From Cricetomys ansorgei (Eukaryota > Chordata > Mammalia > Rodentia > Nesomyidae): a stretch of 64,000 nucleotides of DNA. The position numbers were made by a program, and so were the translations under genes. This document shows positions 12,380 to 23,654 of the stretch, piece by piece (the first letter of the stretch is position 1; each line of letters starts with the position of its first letter). The notes under the pieces were generated by a model. It was not told the origin of the DNA. It did not search any database and worked only from the letters and a program-made list of their open reading frames with translations. The DNA is taken from contig JAMJFZ010004031.1 in NCBI GenBank assembly GCA_026225945.1, positions 6,996,501-7,060,500 on the forward strand, in the 5' to 3' direction.

Positions 12380-12719
12380 CTGTGACAGGGAAGGGAAGAA
12401 CAAGGGGAGGCAGGCGGCCGGATGCAAGTATTTCAGTCTTCAAAAGCTTTGGTCTTAGGTAAGAAACTACTGCAAATCTACAGGCATGGTATTGCCAGAA
12501 AAACAAAACAAAACAAAATACCCAGAAAAGTCTAACCACACTTTGATCCATAGTGTTAGAGGAAAGACCAAATTACTCATTTATCTTCTCTGTATAAAAT
12601 ATTACAAAATCATTGCTGTGTAAGGCATCAGACAAGGAGAATTAAGGCAGAAATGTAGGGAACCAAACTTTATCGAACTGTACTGAGCAATTAGTTACTG
12701 AAAAGCGAAAGGTTCTTAC

Positions 12720-12845
12720 CGTCTTTCTGCCTCCTCTTCCGCAATGTTCCCTGAGCTGCTGAAGTGTTTTGTAGGGGTATCCCCTGGAACTGGGCTCCAC
12801 AACTCTGCACTTGGATTGGCTGTACTTATCTGAAGTGGTCTCGTT
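12720..12845 (-). other. Candidate spliced exon (126 nt), minus strand
   Basis: On the minus strand 'TTCTTTTTGTAACAG' precedes the segment and the donor 'AAGACG|GTAAGAA' follows it, a good 5' splice site. Length is a multiple of three. Two frames are open throughout, but neither continues far in the next exon-like segment (12228-12379): one stops after about 22 codons and the other after about 16. The frame that matches the open frame downstream contains a TAA near its own start. The predicted intron would be 12380-12719 (340 nt, GT-AG). Noncoding exon or chance are both possible. Confidence 0.35.
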
Positions 12846-12964
12846 CTGTTACAAAAAGAAGTTTCCTTGATGAGGGGTGAGAACTACACTTATGTCTGAA
12901 GAACATGACTGTTCAAATGTGAGCTGAACAAGAATGATATCAGTAGACATGTTGTACTAAACAG

Positions 12965-13318
12965 AGAAAAGCCCATGAGCCCTCAACCCTACACAAAGAA
13001 CCACAGGCAACATTGAGGGAAGCTGGGAGTGGGAGAGGTGGCCTTCCTCAGGGAAGAGCACACCAATTGGTTGTCCAGAGCCAAATGGTGAGCCCTGAAA
13101 ATATGTATACAAGTAACATTATACAGGCAGAACATGTTATATTTAAGAATACATATGTGTAAACCTATACGTGCATGCATGCAAGAACAATTACTGAAAA
13201 AAGAGGCCACAAGTTTGAAGGAAAACCGGAAGGGGTATTTGAGGGGGCTTTGGAGGGAGGAAAGGGGAAGGTATAAATGGTGTAGTTAAATTATGATCTA
13301 ACAAAACAAAACAAAGCT
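12965..13318 (+). mobile_element. Rodent L1 LINE 3' UTR, 5'-truncated, plus strand
   Basis: A characteristic 3'-UTR order is present: 'accctacacaaagaacc', 'gggagtgggagaggtgg', 'aagtaacattatacagg', 'gaaaaaagaggccacaag', 'ggagggaggaaagggg', 'aaattatgatctaaca', then an A-rich tail. Only the 3' UTR is present, with no ORF2 sequence, so it is a typical dead-on-arrival insertion. Confidence 0.85.
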
Positions 13319-13380
13319 AAACGAAACTGAACTGAACTGAACTAAACCAACTAACCTAACCTAACCTAAACTAAAGCTTT
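13300..13380. repeat. Evolving pentamer/hexamer repeat at L1 tail (AAAAC, AACTG, AACTA, ACCTA)
   Basis: The A-rich L1 tail changes stepwise from AAAAC units through AACTG units to CCTAA-type units at about 13349-13372, before meeting a minus-strand B1. It resembles degenerate telomere-type repeats but grades continuously from the L1 tail, so tail microsatellite evolution explains it. Confidence 0.8.
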
Positions 13381-13547
13381 TCCTGTTTGTTTCATTTTGT
13401 TTATTTGTGTTTTCTCTTTTTGCTACAGAGTCTGACCTGGAACTTATTGTCTGAGTCCAGGCAGGTCTCAAAGTGAAGGTGACCATCCTGTCTCTGCCCA
13501 GTGAGTGCCAGGATTAAAGGCCTGTGCTACCACACCCAGTTTCTTGA
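13381..13547 (-). mobile_element. B1 SINE, diverged, minus strand
   Basis: A T-rich start (tail) is followed by 'ctacagagtctgacctgg', 'gagtccaggcaggtctc' and 'gccaggattaaaggcctg', ending 'taccacacccag'. It sits tail-to-tail against the plus-strand L1. Confidence 0.75.
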
Positions 13548-14399
13548 AGCTGCTACATGTCAGTGTTAGGAAATTTCTGACGCCATGATTTCTTCACTTA
13601 TTCAAAATACATATTCCCTTTCATATCTGATCTGGCATCCATGTTTTTAAATGATTGTTTCTTAAAAGTGTACTATAAACTCAAGCCTTTGACTCCACAA
13701 ACTTGGATTTGTCCCTGTGCCATAGTACAGAAGGCTGTGCCCACCATCCCTGTGCCCTCAGGCTGGTACCGCAACCGTTTGTGATGTTAGGGAAAGGTGA
13801 CTGGTTCACTTTCATGGAAAAGCTATCAGACTGGAGTGGGGCGGGCTTCTGTTGCAGTTCCAAATTAACCTTCATCTAATTATGCTGCTGGGCTGTACTT
13901 CTGAGAACAGGGGGATTAAAAAAGGAGCGTCTCTGCTCATCCCACGGAGAGGTCTTGTATATAAAATAATATAGACACTAAAAAGGGAAACCAGTAAAAG
14001 AGAAGTCCCCTGAAGTCAGCCAGCCCTTGCAGCTTTCCCTGGCTAGCATCAAATGGTCAGAAGCTTCTGCAAACATCTTGAGAAGCTTTCCCAGTAACTT
14101 CAACATTCCATTCCCATCGCACCCTAGGGAAAACGGTCAAATGCATATCCTTTTACACATCTTTCTTTAGTGTTGCTATTGGTAGTGGAAATGGGATCTC
14201 TGCTTTCCTTTATCCCTTTTTTCTTCTTTTTAAAAAAATATGGACGAAGTACAATCATTACTCCTTCTATTATTTCTATGTGTGTTTGACTTTACTCTGT
14301 TCTTCTCCCTCGGTATCCTCATTAGCCTTTCATGTCCTCAGTGTCCCAGGGCCACTTGCTCCTATCAGACATTGGCTGGACCATCCTCCTCTTCTGCAG
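13548..14399. other. Unique intergenic sequence
   Basis: No recognised repeat. A pyrimidine-rich stretch at 14203-14232 and another at 14380-14397 end at the terminal-exon-like segment described next. Confidence 0.45.
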
Positions 14400-14510
14400 G
14401 CTTGTGAAAACAGCCTGGCAATGGACTGCTATCCCGATGCCCTGGACAGAATGGAAGATGATGAGATTAACTGACCGTTAATAAAGTGGACTTTATTCAG
14501 ACTTGAGGAC
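14400..14510 (+). other. Terminal-exon-like segment with poly(A) signal, plus strand
   Basis: A good acceptor ('cctcctcttctgcag' ending at 14399) precedes a 24-codon open stretch with an acidic end, stopping at TGA 14472-14474. AATAAA follows at 14480-14485. A GT-rich downstream element is not obvious. No upstream plus-strand exon was identified, and the peptide is not recognised. It may be chance or a remnant of a transcript end. Confidence 0.2.
14480..14497. terminator. 18-bp palindrome with AATAAA on both strands
   Basis: AATAAAGT and ACTTTATT are perfect inverted arms around a GG centre. The poly(A) hexamer AATAAA therefore occurs on the plus strand (14480-14485) and on the minus strand (14492-14497). 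A bidirectional poly(A) site between convergent transcripts would look like this, but use is unproven. Confidence 0.3.
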
Positions 14511-16440
14511 AGTCCCTTAGTGACAGAGTCAACCATCCTTTTGTGTTCCAAATGGGTCGTCCAGGCACCTGGGATACAAAGAAGAAAATCCTGATCTGTG
14601 TCCTTGACATATTTCAATCCACCCAGAGCCACTTTTGGCTTCTGAAATACACAGAAAATGATCTAATGAAAACGGGGGTGGGGGGTGGGGGTGTTAATCC
14701 ATAAAGTCAGCAGCTAATCAGCCACATTTAAATATCAAAGAAAGGAGAATAATGTCCTCAAAGGTGCCATCAGACACTCAGGGGAGAATGGTTTGCTCCC
14801 ATTTGGAAGTCTTCTGTCTCTATTCAAGGTAAATCACCATTGTGTCTGGCCACGTTTGCTAACAATGCATGGAACTCTTAACAGCATCTCAAAAGCATAC
14901 TTACTCTCAATTTCGCTTCTCATTCGTTTTTATGGTCCTAGGGAAATTCAGATTATATAGGCTTTCTTTGTGCTGAGATGGTAATTTTATATCACTTGTA
15001 GATTAATAGCATTTTTAGTGATATTTGGTATCACTCATTTGTCTCCTATGGTCGTAAAGATATATATTTTTTCTAATTTGGCTTTGCCAACAAATAAAAA
15101 ATAAGAGTCTTTTTCTGTTGAATGAGCGAAAAAGTCATTCTGATCATGAAGAATTATTCTCTTTCAGCGTACCCACAACCCGCCATCTAATTGTTTTTGT
15201 TATTGCAACAATACAGTTTCTGCAAGAGTGTGTCTGTGCGTGCCTGCCCGCGTGGGTACAGTTCAGCCTGCAGAAGAGCTGCTCCTTGCTCTCACTCAAC
15301 CTTTCGCTCTGAGTCGCTAAGTCTCCAGCAAGTCTGATTGGTACCAGCCATCCAGATCCACCCTTAGAATGAGTCACCCTTCCTTCTCTTCCTCCCCCTG
15401 GGTCCTAGGTTTCTGGAGGTATCTTCCCTTTGTGAGCATATTGATATTTCTGGGATTCTATCGCGGGGACTGGTTATGCATCGAACAAGTGCCCATTTCA
15501 GGGATGGTTATTATGGAACAGAAAGGCAGGCAGACTCAGTTTCGCTATCAGCTTTTAAGAGCTTCCTCCATCTGCTAAAATGTGCACTGCGAAGTTGCCC
15601 ATAAAACGCTGATTGCTACCTCCGTGCAGATTCATATAATGATCCACTCTCTCTTGGTTTACATCACAGTCTTCCTAAGTACCTATTCACCTATTCTATT
15701 GGAAAATTTTAATCATCTCTCTGACATTAGCTTGGCAATTCCAGCGGCCACTTCACAATCTTTCAAAGTCTTTCTGGTCCATTTCATTCCTGTTTCTTTT
15801 CTGCTCGTGTTAATTATTTTTGCAGCCAGCATACGTGTTTGTCAATAATGCATTACATTTTCCATGTGTCAGTCCTTCATCCCATCAAAGAGCCCTGCTT
15901 TTTACATTCCGAATCTATTTTCCCTTTACCAACTCAGCTCATTTTGCTCTAGGCCTGCCTTCTAGTCTTCATTCCAAACCCATCAGAAGTTGCACAATTC
16001 TCGGCAACTGTAACACAGTCTCCAATATAAGTGGCTCTGGTTCTCTAGAAACTGTTATCTCTGGGCTTGCAGTGGGCTACCAGTTGTTGCAAAGCCTTGC
16101 AACTTCCCTGATAGCTGAGGTACCTTTAATGTCCCACCTCTGGGATCCTCACTTCTGGAATAGGCCAGAGAGATTTCCCATCTTGAATCAAGGGTTAAAA
16201 TGTAAGTTCTCCACTTGAAGACAACAAGACCTTCTCCTGACCCACTTAATTCCATCCCTGCATGCGGTGTCTTTGCTTAATGGGCCTCCGTTTGATGGCT
16301 ATTGAAAGAAACTCTTTGTGTGGTGCTAAGCATTTACCCAAGCTCTATAAATGCTCATCTCTCCAAATACGACATAAAGGGCTTTGGACCTACAACCCAC
16401 GGGCTGTTTTGGGGACTATGAAGGCGTGTTGTGCATGTAT
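14511..16440. other. Unique intergenic sequence
   Basis: Contains a G-rich run at about 14672-14691 and A/T-rich stretches at 14990-15100. On the minus strand 14569-14641 is flanked by 'TGTGTATTTCAG' and a weak donor (GTGCCT), an exon-like look I rate low. No repeat family was recognised. Confidence 0.4.
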
Positions 16441-17982
16441 TTTTTTTTAAAAAAAAAACAAACCTGTAATGTTCTTCCTTCTGTCCCTGCATAACCTATT
16501 CTTGGGAACTTTTTAATGGCTTCCATTTCCTTTTTCATAATTAATATCAAGGTTACCACAATTGTCATGATCCCAAGACTCTTCTTTTGTGACTGCTTCT
16601 GAGAATTCTGACTCGTTCCCTCTCGTGGGCCAAGGAAACACCATTTCCAGAGAACTCTGTTTCTCAGAAGGAATGCTCCTTTTGTGAAAGGCACCTGAAG
16701 GGAAGTTTGTTTTCTTGTTTTGCTTTTGTTTCCATTCCCCTTGGGGGGGTTACACACTTCCTCTTTTAATTCCCAGGTTCCTTGGGGAAATGCTTCATCT
16801 ACGAATGGAAGAGAAGGAGATCCTGCAGATCTCTCCTGCATCTGGACGCCCACTTATCTTCCTGGCCCAGTTTGCTAGTCAGTACTAGAATCATCACAAT
16901 GCTGCAAGTTACCCCAGGGAGGAATCTGTGTCTGATGTCCTTCACCGGGCCCTTCTGATACTCTATAGTCTGAGAGCCCCTCGTCTCCGTGGCACACTAG
17001 ACATAGGAAAACTGAAATGTGGGAGTGTGTCCTAGGAATAAGAACAAGAGGTTCCCATGTGCTTAAGGCTTTTAACTGACCCCAAAAGTCTGATCTTTGC
17101 TAAAGTCACCACAAACACCCATTTTCCGCTACTCATCTATCTCATAAAGAGCACTGCTTCCTTTCTGTTCTTTAGTCTGGAAATCATGCAAATCATCAGA
17201 GAGATTGACAAGACCCAGAAAGGAAGGAGAAGGACTGGAAAGTGAAGTCACTCCTCCCTCGACATTCGGCTGTCCTCTTATTCCTTTCATTTCCAAACAG
17301 TGGAAAGAGGCCCATGCCTCTCCAGTTCATGTCCTGTCTTCTCTCTGTCTTCCAAGAGGTCCTGTCACCTAGAGCTTGAGGCTGGCCTTTACATGATAGT
17401 ATCCCCAGGACGACAGAGCTCTCCTGGAGTCTTCAGTATGCCAGGACAGGAAGGTGAGATATCCTGGTTAAAATGTAAAGAAGAAGAAGACGGTAATGAC
17501 ATCAGAGATTTTATGTCATCCACAAAACACTGACTGGGATTTGGCCGCTGAGGTTGACACAGAGTTGAGCCTGGGCAGCTCGCCTTCCCTACCTCAGGGA
17601 AGTACTAACATGAGAGTCAGGGTAAGATGAAGGAGGCAAGTGGATGAAAGGGAACGCCGAGAATATTTACAGGAAAAATCCACAGCTAACCACACTTTAG
17701 AGGGGAAAACCTGCTTCCTTGGAATGGTCATAAAGAAAATGGTCATATGAAAAGAGGAGGCTGAGGGCTGCTACATGGCGACAATACTGATTAAAAAAAA
17801 AAAAAGAAGAAGTATTGAACTTTCCATGAGATTTTGGAACTTAAAGCTTTACTAAATTCATGTAACTTTAGCCAGGGATAATCTTCATCAGTTGTACATA
17901 TGTAAAAACAGGAATCTTAATATTACTTTCTTGTAGGTTTCCTGGGGTTACTTCCTACAACACCCAGAAAGACATCTGTTTA
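16441..17982. other. Unique intergenic sequence
   Basis: A T8/A9 junction at 16440-16457 and an A-run at about 17792-17803 are the only simple features. The minus-strand 145-codon open frame (16416-16853) partly depends on the A/T tract and has no domain. Confidence 0.5.
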
Positions 17983-18058
17983 GGCTAGGGGTGTAGCTCA
18001 ATGAAAAGTACTCACCCAGCATGCACCAGGCCCTGGGTTTTATTACTGTCCCTCTGTA
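17983..18058 (+). mobile_element. ID-type SINE, plus strand
   Basis: 'taggggtgtagctcaatg' is the tRNA-Ala-derived A-box region and 'ggccctgggttttatta' the B-box region of an ID element. It is diverged and not a functional tRNA gene. Confidence 0.8.
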
Positions 18059-18098
18059 CCCCTCAAGTAACCCCACAAAACCTCAATCTAATCATCAT

Positions 18099-18102
<4 letters not shown>

Positions 18103-18139
<37 letters not shown>
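18103..18139. repeat. (CA)n microsatellite
   Basis: About 18 uninterrupted CA units, downstream of the ID element. Confidence 0.97.
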
Positions 18140-18142
<3 letters not shown>

Positions 18143-18244
18143 TCAACTATATATCAGTAAAGCAGAAAACCCTTCATTTCAATATGACCATAATTGTATA
18201 CATGCGAGTAATAACTATCATTGTGATTGCTTATATCGATGGCC

Positions 18245-18588
18245 AAATTGATAGGATCTAGAGTCACTTAGGACATAACCCTCTGGGAATGTCTGTGAGG
18301 GAGTTTTTAGAATGGATTAGCCAAGGGAGAAGACTCACATTCAGTGTGGGTGGCCCCATCCCACAGGCTGGGGTGCCAGACTCCACACATTGAGATTGCT
18401 AACTAAGCAGGAGTCATCATCTTTCTCTGCTTCCTGACTGTGGATGCTCAGCGACCAGCTCCCTCCTGCTTTTGCCTCCATGACTTCTCCAAACTGTGAG
18501 CCAAAACAAACCCCCCAGTTCTTAAATTGCTTTTGTCAGATAGTTTGTCACAGCATCAAGAAAAGTGACTAATACAATGATTAACTAA
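18245..18588 (+). mobile_element. Ancient LTR/L1-end-like repeat, plus strand
   Basis: 'ggaatgtctgtgaggg', 'gtgtgggtggccccatcccac', 'ctctgcttcctgactg', 'aactgtgagccaaaac' and 'ttgtcacagcatcaagaa' appear in the order of a widespread mammalian/rodent repeat. It resembles the element at 51725-52268. I cannot assign the family name with certainty (MaLR-type LTR or an L1 3'-end family). Confidence 0.55.
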
Positions 18589-18701
18589 TCAAATTCCCAG
18601 CCACTCTTTTACCATAATACACACTGGGCGGGTGGTGCTTAGAGAGGGGATACAGGAGGCACCAATGGTCTTAGAAACTTGAGCTTCAGGCACAACATTT
18701 T

Positions 18702-18870
18702 TGTTTGTTTGTTTTGCTGTTGGTTTTTTTTTTTTTTTCCCCGAGACAGGGTTTCTCTGGCTGTCCTGGAACTCACTCTGTAGATCAGGCTGGCCTCACA
18801 CTCACAGAGATCCACCTGCCTCTGTCACCCAAGTGCTGGGATTAAAGGCATGTGCCACCACCACCCGGCT
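18702..18870 (-). mobile_element. B1 SINE, minus strand, with target-site duplication
   Basis: A T-rich tail at 18702-18738 is followed by 'gagacagggtttctctgg', 'ctgtcctggaactcactc', 'aagtgctgggattaaagg' and 'caccaccacccgg'. The 14-bp flanks 18688-18701 and 18871-18884 (AGGCACAACATTTT and AGGCACAGCGTTTT) match at 12 of 14, a convincing target-site duplication. Confidence 0.95.
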
Positions 18871-19044
18871 AGGCACAGCGTTTTAAAGTTGAGACATCTC
18901 TTCTTCATCTTTCCTATTTTAAAAGCGATTTCTTCTTAATGTTTCTTTAAAGTGAGAATGGCTGCCTGGGACACCAGTTCTCAGTTGCTACAAAGTAGCA
19001 ATAGGCTAGAGCGGAAGGGCTCTTTCCAAGGGCACATCTTCCTA

Positions 19045-19285
19045 GTGTTTGAAATCCCTACTGTGTGAAACACTCTCCATGCCTGCACTCAGCCCACCGT
19101 ATCGAGTGCATCCCCTCCCCGTCATTTACTCACGGGCACTCTCATGTAGTCTCTACTCTCTTGTGCCAATAGAGCCCACATTTTACAGTTAAGGAAACTG
19201 CAAAAGGCTAGGTTATGGGATTTGGAAAATGTTGCAGTGATGGGGACCAAAATCTGGACCTCTTCTTGGCTGGAATCACATTGCT
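19045..19285 (-). mobile_element. MIR SINE, minus strand
   Basis: 'cacattttacagttaagg' with 'aaactgcaaaaggctagg' is the reverse-complement MIR core, followed by 'gggaccaaaatctggacc' in the expected place of the tRNA-derived head. Confidence 0.65.
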
Positions 19286-19289
19286 TCTC

Positions 19290-20329
19290 AACTGTGGGAG
19301 AACATCTCCCTTGGAGTTCATTAGGAGCTCTCTGTCCTCTGCCAATTGCACTGAATGTTTCTTGCTGTGATTTTAAGAAGCAGGGCCACATGCTGTGCCA
19401 GTTTTAAATGGGAAGTTAAAATGTGACCTAAGGTGTCTCGGGCAATGTCCTCTCCACTCTGCTAATAAACAGGGCAGTTTCTAATTATTCGCATGGAAGT
19501 TAGCTCCCAAGATAATTCAGTGTCCGTGTGGCTCTGTTTCACCTCTACTTATTTCCATTACCTTGCATATTAGCTGTGTCACGTTGATGGGCCTGCTGTT
19601 CCCCAGGGTGGTTATTATAAATACTGGTGCTACAATGAAACGCTTCCAGTCTTCTGGAACTTCATTTGAACTAAGTAAGTTCTCCATAATGATCATTAAT
19701 GATGTATGGCTTGCATATAAATGTTGGGTATTAATCTTTTGTTTATTTTCTCTATGCCATCGGACTTCTTAGAAGTCCTTTGTAATGCTCAGCGACTGAT
19801 GATCAGAAGTAGCTTCTCCGTTTGGGACTGAGTGGCTTTTTAGCCGACAATTCACTGTGGCAGGTAGGGGGAGGTTTGATTTTAGAGTCTCTCCTGATAG
19901 AGCCCTACCTTTGGTAGATGTGGCTGGTAACACTCTGGGACTGGAAGATACCACAGCACAAAATATCATCTGACTTTCTTCCCAAGTCTATAAAGACTTG
20001 TTTCATGGGTGTCATAAACATGACTGGAAGCCAGGATCTGGTCTCCAGCCCTTGAGAGGGCATGATAGGCATTCCTTAGGCATGTGCTGCAGTGGATCTG
20101 AAAGTTCATCCAATCTGATCCTTGGATAAATCCTCAGATCCCGAGTGCTGGATTAAATCTATGAGAGTCCTTCATGATTTGAGATAAAGTTTCATCTTCC
20201 TCAACTGCATTAAATGGAAGGAATGTGGACGTTTTTGGTCTAGTCTGACCTGACATCATGGAACTAGACCAGAAAGAAATGAATATCTGTGCAGGCAATT
20301 TTGAGATGCTTGACATTCTTCATGACCAC
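19290..20329. other. Unique intergenic sequence
   Basis: No repeat recognised. The stretch 19460-19720 is A/T-rich with several ATTA/TAAT cores and could be a noncoding element, but that is only a compositional impression. Confidence 0.4.
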
Positions 20330-20545
20330 AGGCCATGGAGCTGGACGTCTGAAGTAACACAGATCTAGATTTGAATCCCTGTTCTGCCACCTGTTACCTA
20401 CAAAACTTTAGGAAGCTTTCTTAAACTCTGTTTAATCCCTGGTGTTTTCTTTGTTTAATAGGGATACTATAAGTCTGCTTCCCCAGGGTTGGTTTAATGA
20501 CTACACATACACAAAGCTAGGACTTGGTATAAAGCTTCGTGTATG
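20330..20545 (+). mobile_element. MIR SINE, near full length, plus strand
   Basis: 'agatttgaatccctgttc' then 'tgccacctgttacctac' matches the tRNA-related head and core. 'ggtttaatgactacacat' and 'agctaggacttggtataaag' match the 3' part. There is a T-rich interruption around 20435-20460. Confidence 0.75.
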
Positions 20546-21985
20546 TGTGTGTGTGTCTGTGACAGTTTTGGCACATGGATGTTTCCTTATCCTGCTCATA
20601 AGATAATTCAGAAATCTTCATTATTTCTATCACATTTTTACTTCAGCCACAAACACAGATTATAGCCACATGATGACAGCCATCAAACATATCCCTTTCT
20701 TAAGATGAGTAAAGTCAAGAGGGACTTTCTACAGCTGAGACCAACGTAGACTCATATAGTAACAGTAACTAACAACAATAATAAAATATAACACAGATCT
20801 AATACCAGAAATCTCTCATAATGAGTACTGTAAAATCTGTGGACATGCTTGTGACATGTGAACAACTCAAATCTCAGGAAAAGAAGAGGACCTTCTGGAG
20901 GAGCCATGGGTACCGAAACCACCATGGTGGGCACAACAAGGTCTAGAGGTGTGTTAGGTGTGTTAGGACCTGAACTTAACAGTACAGCTTTAGTCTTGGA
21001 TTGGCCAATTTCATTATACTATTCTTCAAAGTCTCATCAACTCTTTGTAAGCATATGACAAACTAACTGTGTTTTGCTTTCATCATTTCCTTGCTCTAAT
21101 TCATTACTCTTCACTACTTCCAGGGAGTTCTTTCTGGAACACAGTTCTAATCAAGCTGCTGCTGTGCTCAGTAGTCTTTGCTGGTCTCCATTGTTTACCT
21201 GATGAAATCTAGTAAAAAAAACAAAGGCATGCTTCCTTAGACCTGTGTACACTGAGTCCTGGAAGCAGATGAAGGTGGCCCGACTCTAGAGAAGAGTGGT
21301 AGGAGAGGCTGGAACCTTCTGGTAAGACTCATCATTCCCTCTAACCATTCTCCCAGTGATCTGACCAAATAAGAATTAAGGGGAAGACACACATGACTTT
21401 CTCTTTTGTTTCAAAATTAAGTATCTCTACAACCACAGAGTCATCTATGGCTTCATATTTCTGCTCAGTGGCCTTTCTTGTCCCTATTGAAAACCTGGTG
21501 GTTTTTATTTCTAAAAAAAGAAGGCAGTAAAACCCTGGTGTGGATACCCAAGTCTCTCTGAAGAGTTGCAGTAGAGGACTTGGTCTCAGCATTTTAAATA
21601 GATTCTTTTCTGTGAGGTCCAAGCTCCTATGCTAGGAAAGGAGGAGTCATAGGAGCCCGGGAGGTTGAAGAGATTGTGATGAAATGTAGAGAGTAAGCAT
21701 ACTTTATTCACCCTGTGGGAAGGCCACCACACGAAACAGTGGGCAAGAAGACACTAAAAACAAGGCACATGCTAGTTAGTACACATGGGTGGCCCACAGG
21801 TAGGCACACACATGTGCACGCACGTGTGCTTGTGCACACAGACACAGAGGTGGGGGGGATGCACACGTGGCAGATAGATAGGCACACTGATCTACAGACT
21901 TGTATGGGCAGGCTGGGGAAAGCAATGGAAAAGGCTCCAGATAAATCTAATACTTCTAAACTACAGTGCACATTTATATAAAACC
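20546..21985. other. Unique intergenic sequence with short CA/GT tracts
   Basis: Short GT repeats lie near 20542-20556 and a CA/GT-mixed stretch at 21780-21850. No gene or familiar interspersed repeat was recognised. Confidence 0.45.
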
Positions 21986-21989
21986 ACAC

Positions 21990-22372
21990 AAAAGTGATTG
22001 TCTTAGTCACTGTTCTATGACTGCAATGAACACCATGATCAAGGCAACTTAGAAAAGGAAGCATTTAATTTGAGGCTTGTTTACAGTTTTACAGGGTTCG
22101 TCCATGACTGTCATGGTGGGGAACCCGGTGACAGGTGGGCAGACGTGGAGCCGGAGCAGTAGCTGAGAGTTCACATCTGATATGCAAATTGCAGTCAGGG
22201 GTGGGGATTCTGGTGTGGGCTTTTAAAATGTCACAGCCTACCTCCAGCGATACACCTCCTCCAACAAGGCCCTACCACCAAATCCTTCCCAAACAGTTCC
22301 ACCAACTGGGGACTAAGCATTCAAATGTATGAGCCTATGGGGGGGGGTTCTCATTCAATCCACCACTGTGAT
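21990..22372 (-). mobile_element. Rodent MaLR-like LTR relic, minus strand
   Basis: 'gtcttagtcactgttctatg', 'gaacaccatgatcaagg', 'ctcctccaacaaggcc', 'ggactaagcattcaaatg' and 'atgagcctatggggg' occur in order, which is the reverse complement of a common rodent LTR-like repeat. A second copy in the same orientation is at 56030-56385. Family call from memory only. Confidence 0.6.
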
Positions 22373-22688
22373 ATTCTGTCAGAATTGGTTATATAGCAGA
22401 TTACAACACTGCTTATTCTTGGGTTCCTTGGACATCTGGTAGCAGTCATTTTGTGCTGGCTCATGGGGCCTGGTATGTTCAGTGCTAGCCATCTTGGTCT
22501 TTGCTAGATATCCACGTCAGCACAAGGTTGTCTAAATGTATAACTGGCTCTCAAAGCCTTCTATCACCATCGTGTTCTCCTTTTCGATCTAAGGTTTCTC
22601 TGTTGCCCCAAAGTCTCTGGTTTACCAGCTTCTTGCTTTTTCCTTAAACGCATGCCTGCATTTTCTAGAGGAGTCTAGATGGCATCTG

Positions 22689-22690
<2 letters not shown>

Positions 22691-22732
<42 letters not shown>
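22691..22732. repeat. (GT)21 microsatellite
   Basis: Twenty-one uninterrupted GT units, likely to be length-polymorphic. Confidence 0.98.
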
Positions 22733-22733
<1 letters not shown>

Positions 22734-23311
22734 GCCTAAAGAATCATCTCAATCATGTGTCAAGGTTGAGAAGTTGAAGAGATCCATTTAGAAGAATTGT
22801 TTTCTTTGACAGATCAAGAGAAAACTCTTCAGCCTGGGATTTGACTTCAAGACAAGTTATTTTGGCAGATAAAGTATGTAAGATCTCTTGTTTGTCTACA
22901 TCCTGGAATCTGTTAAGCTGCGTATCAGCAAGCTAGAGAACTCTGCATCTTTCCTGGGGACTTAAGTGACAGTCTGAGAGGGCCCTAGTGGTGGTGATGG
23001 TGGCAGTTGCCTTCCTTGATGCCAGACTTTGCTCCAGACACAGAGATAAGTATATTCGAGTTCTCGCCTTAGTACTCAAAGAAACATTACGTGCAGCTCT
23101 TTGCCCCCATTGACATAACAAAGAAACGTGAATAGAAAAGCTCCTTTTGTCCCAGAACTCTGGTCTCTGTGGCCTCAGGTTATCTGATTGACACAACTAG
23201 GAAAGCTTTGGTCACTGAGTTTGAGTTGAGACAAAGCTTATGTCCCACGAAGACTTTACGGAGCTTTGTCATTTGATGGCAGTTGCATGCTCTAGGAAAC
23301 CCTTCATCTTG
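22733..23311. other. Unique intergenic sequence
   Basis: Nothing recognisable on either strand. Confidence 0.5.
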
Positions 23312-23390
23312 TCTGGGGAGAAAGCTCAGTGGCAGAATATTTGCCTGCCATGCCTAAGCCCTGAGTTTAGTCCACACCCACTGTAACAGC
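23312..23390 (+). mobile_element. ID-type SINE, plus strand
   Basis: 'ggggagaaagctcagtgg' and 'gccctgagtttagtcc' are the A-box-like and B-box-like parts of a diverged ID element, followed by a short CA-rich tail. Confidence 0.75.
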
Positions 23391-23461
23391 CACCCCCCAC
23401 ACACATACTCATACATACATACTTTATTTACCGCAACTTACTTATACAAATTTTACTTGAG

Positions 23462-23606
23462 GGGGGGCTGGAAAGATGGCTCCGTGGTTAAATGTACTGG
23501 TTACTCTTCCAGAGGCCCCAAGTTCAATTCCCAGCACCCACAAGGCAGCTCACAACACTCTATAACTCCAGTTCCAGGGGATCTGACACCCTCACACCAA
23601 TGCACA

Positions 23607-23654
<48 letters not shown>

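Noticed and set aside
13349..13372. Interstitial telomere-like CCTAA repeats
   Set aside because: They grade continuously from the A-rich tail of the adjoining L1, so no telomeric origin is needed.
14569..14641. Minus-strand exon-like segment with acceptor TGTGTATTTCAG
   Set aside because: The donor (GTGCCT) is weak, the frame continues past the poly(A) palindrome without a stop, and no partner exon was found.
16416..16853. 145-codon minus-strand open frame
   Set aside because: Low-complexity Lys/Phe end from an A/T tract, no domain and no transcript signals.
18001..18261. His-Thr repeat frames
   Set aside because: Translations of the (CA)n microsatellite next to an ID element.
23462..23540. 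tRNA-like head with pol III boxes
   Set aside because: It belongs to a B2-type SINE and is not a functional tRNA gene. The same applies to the ID heads at 17983, 23312, 44598 and 51535.
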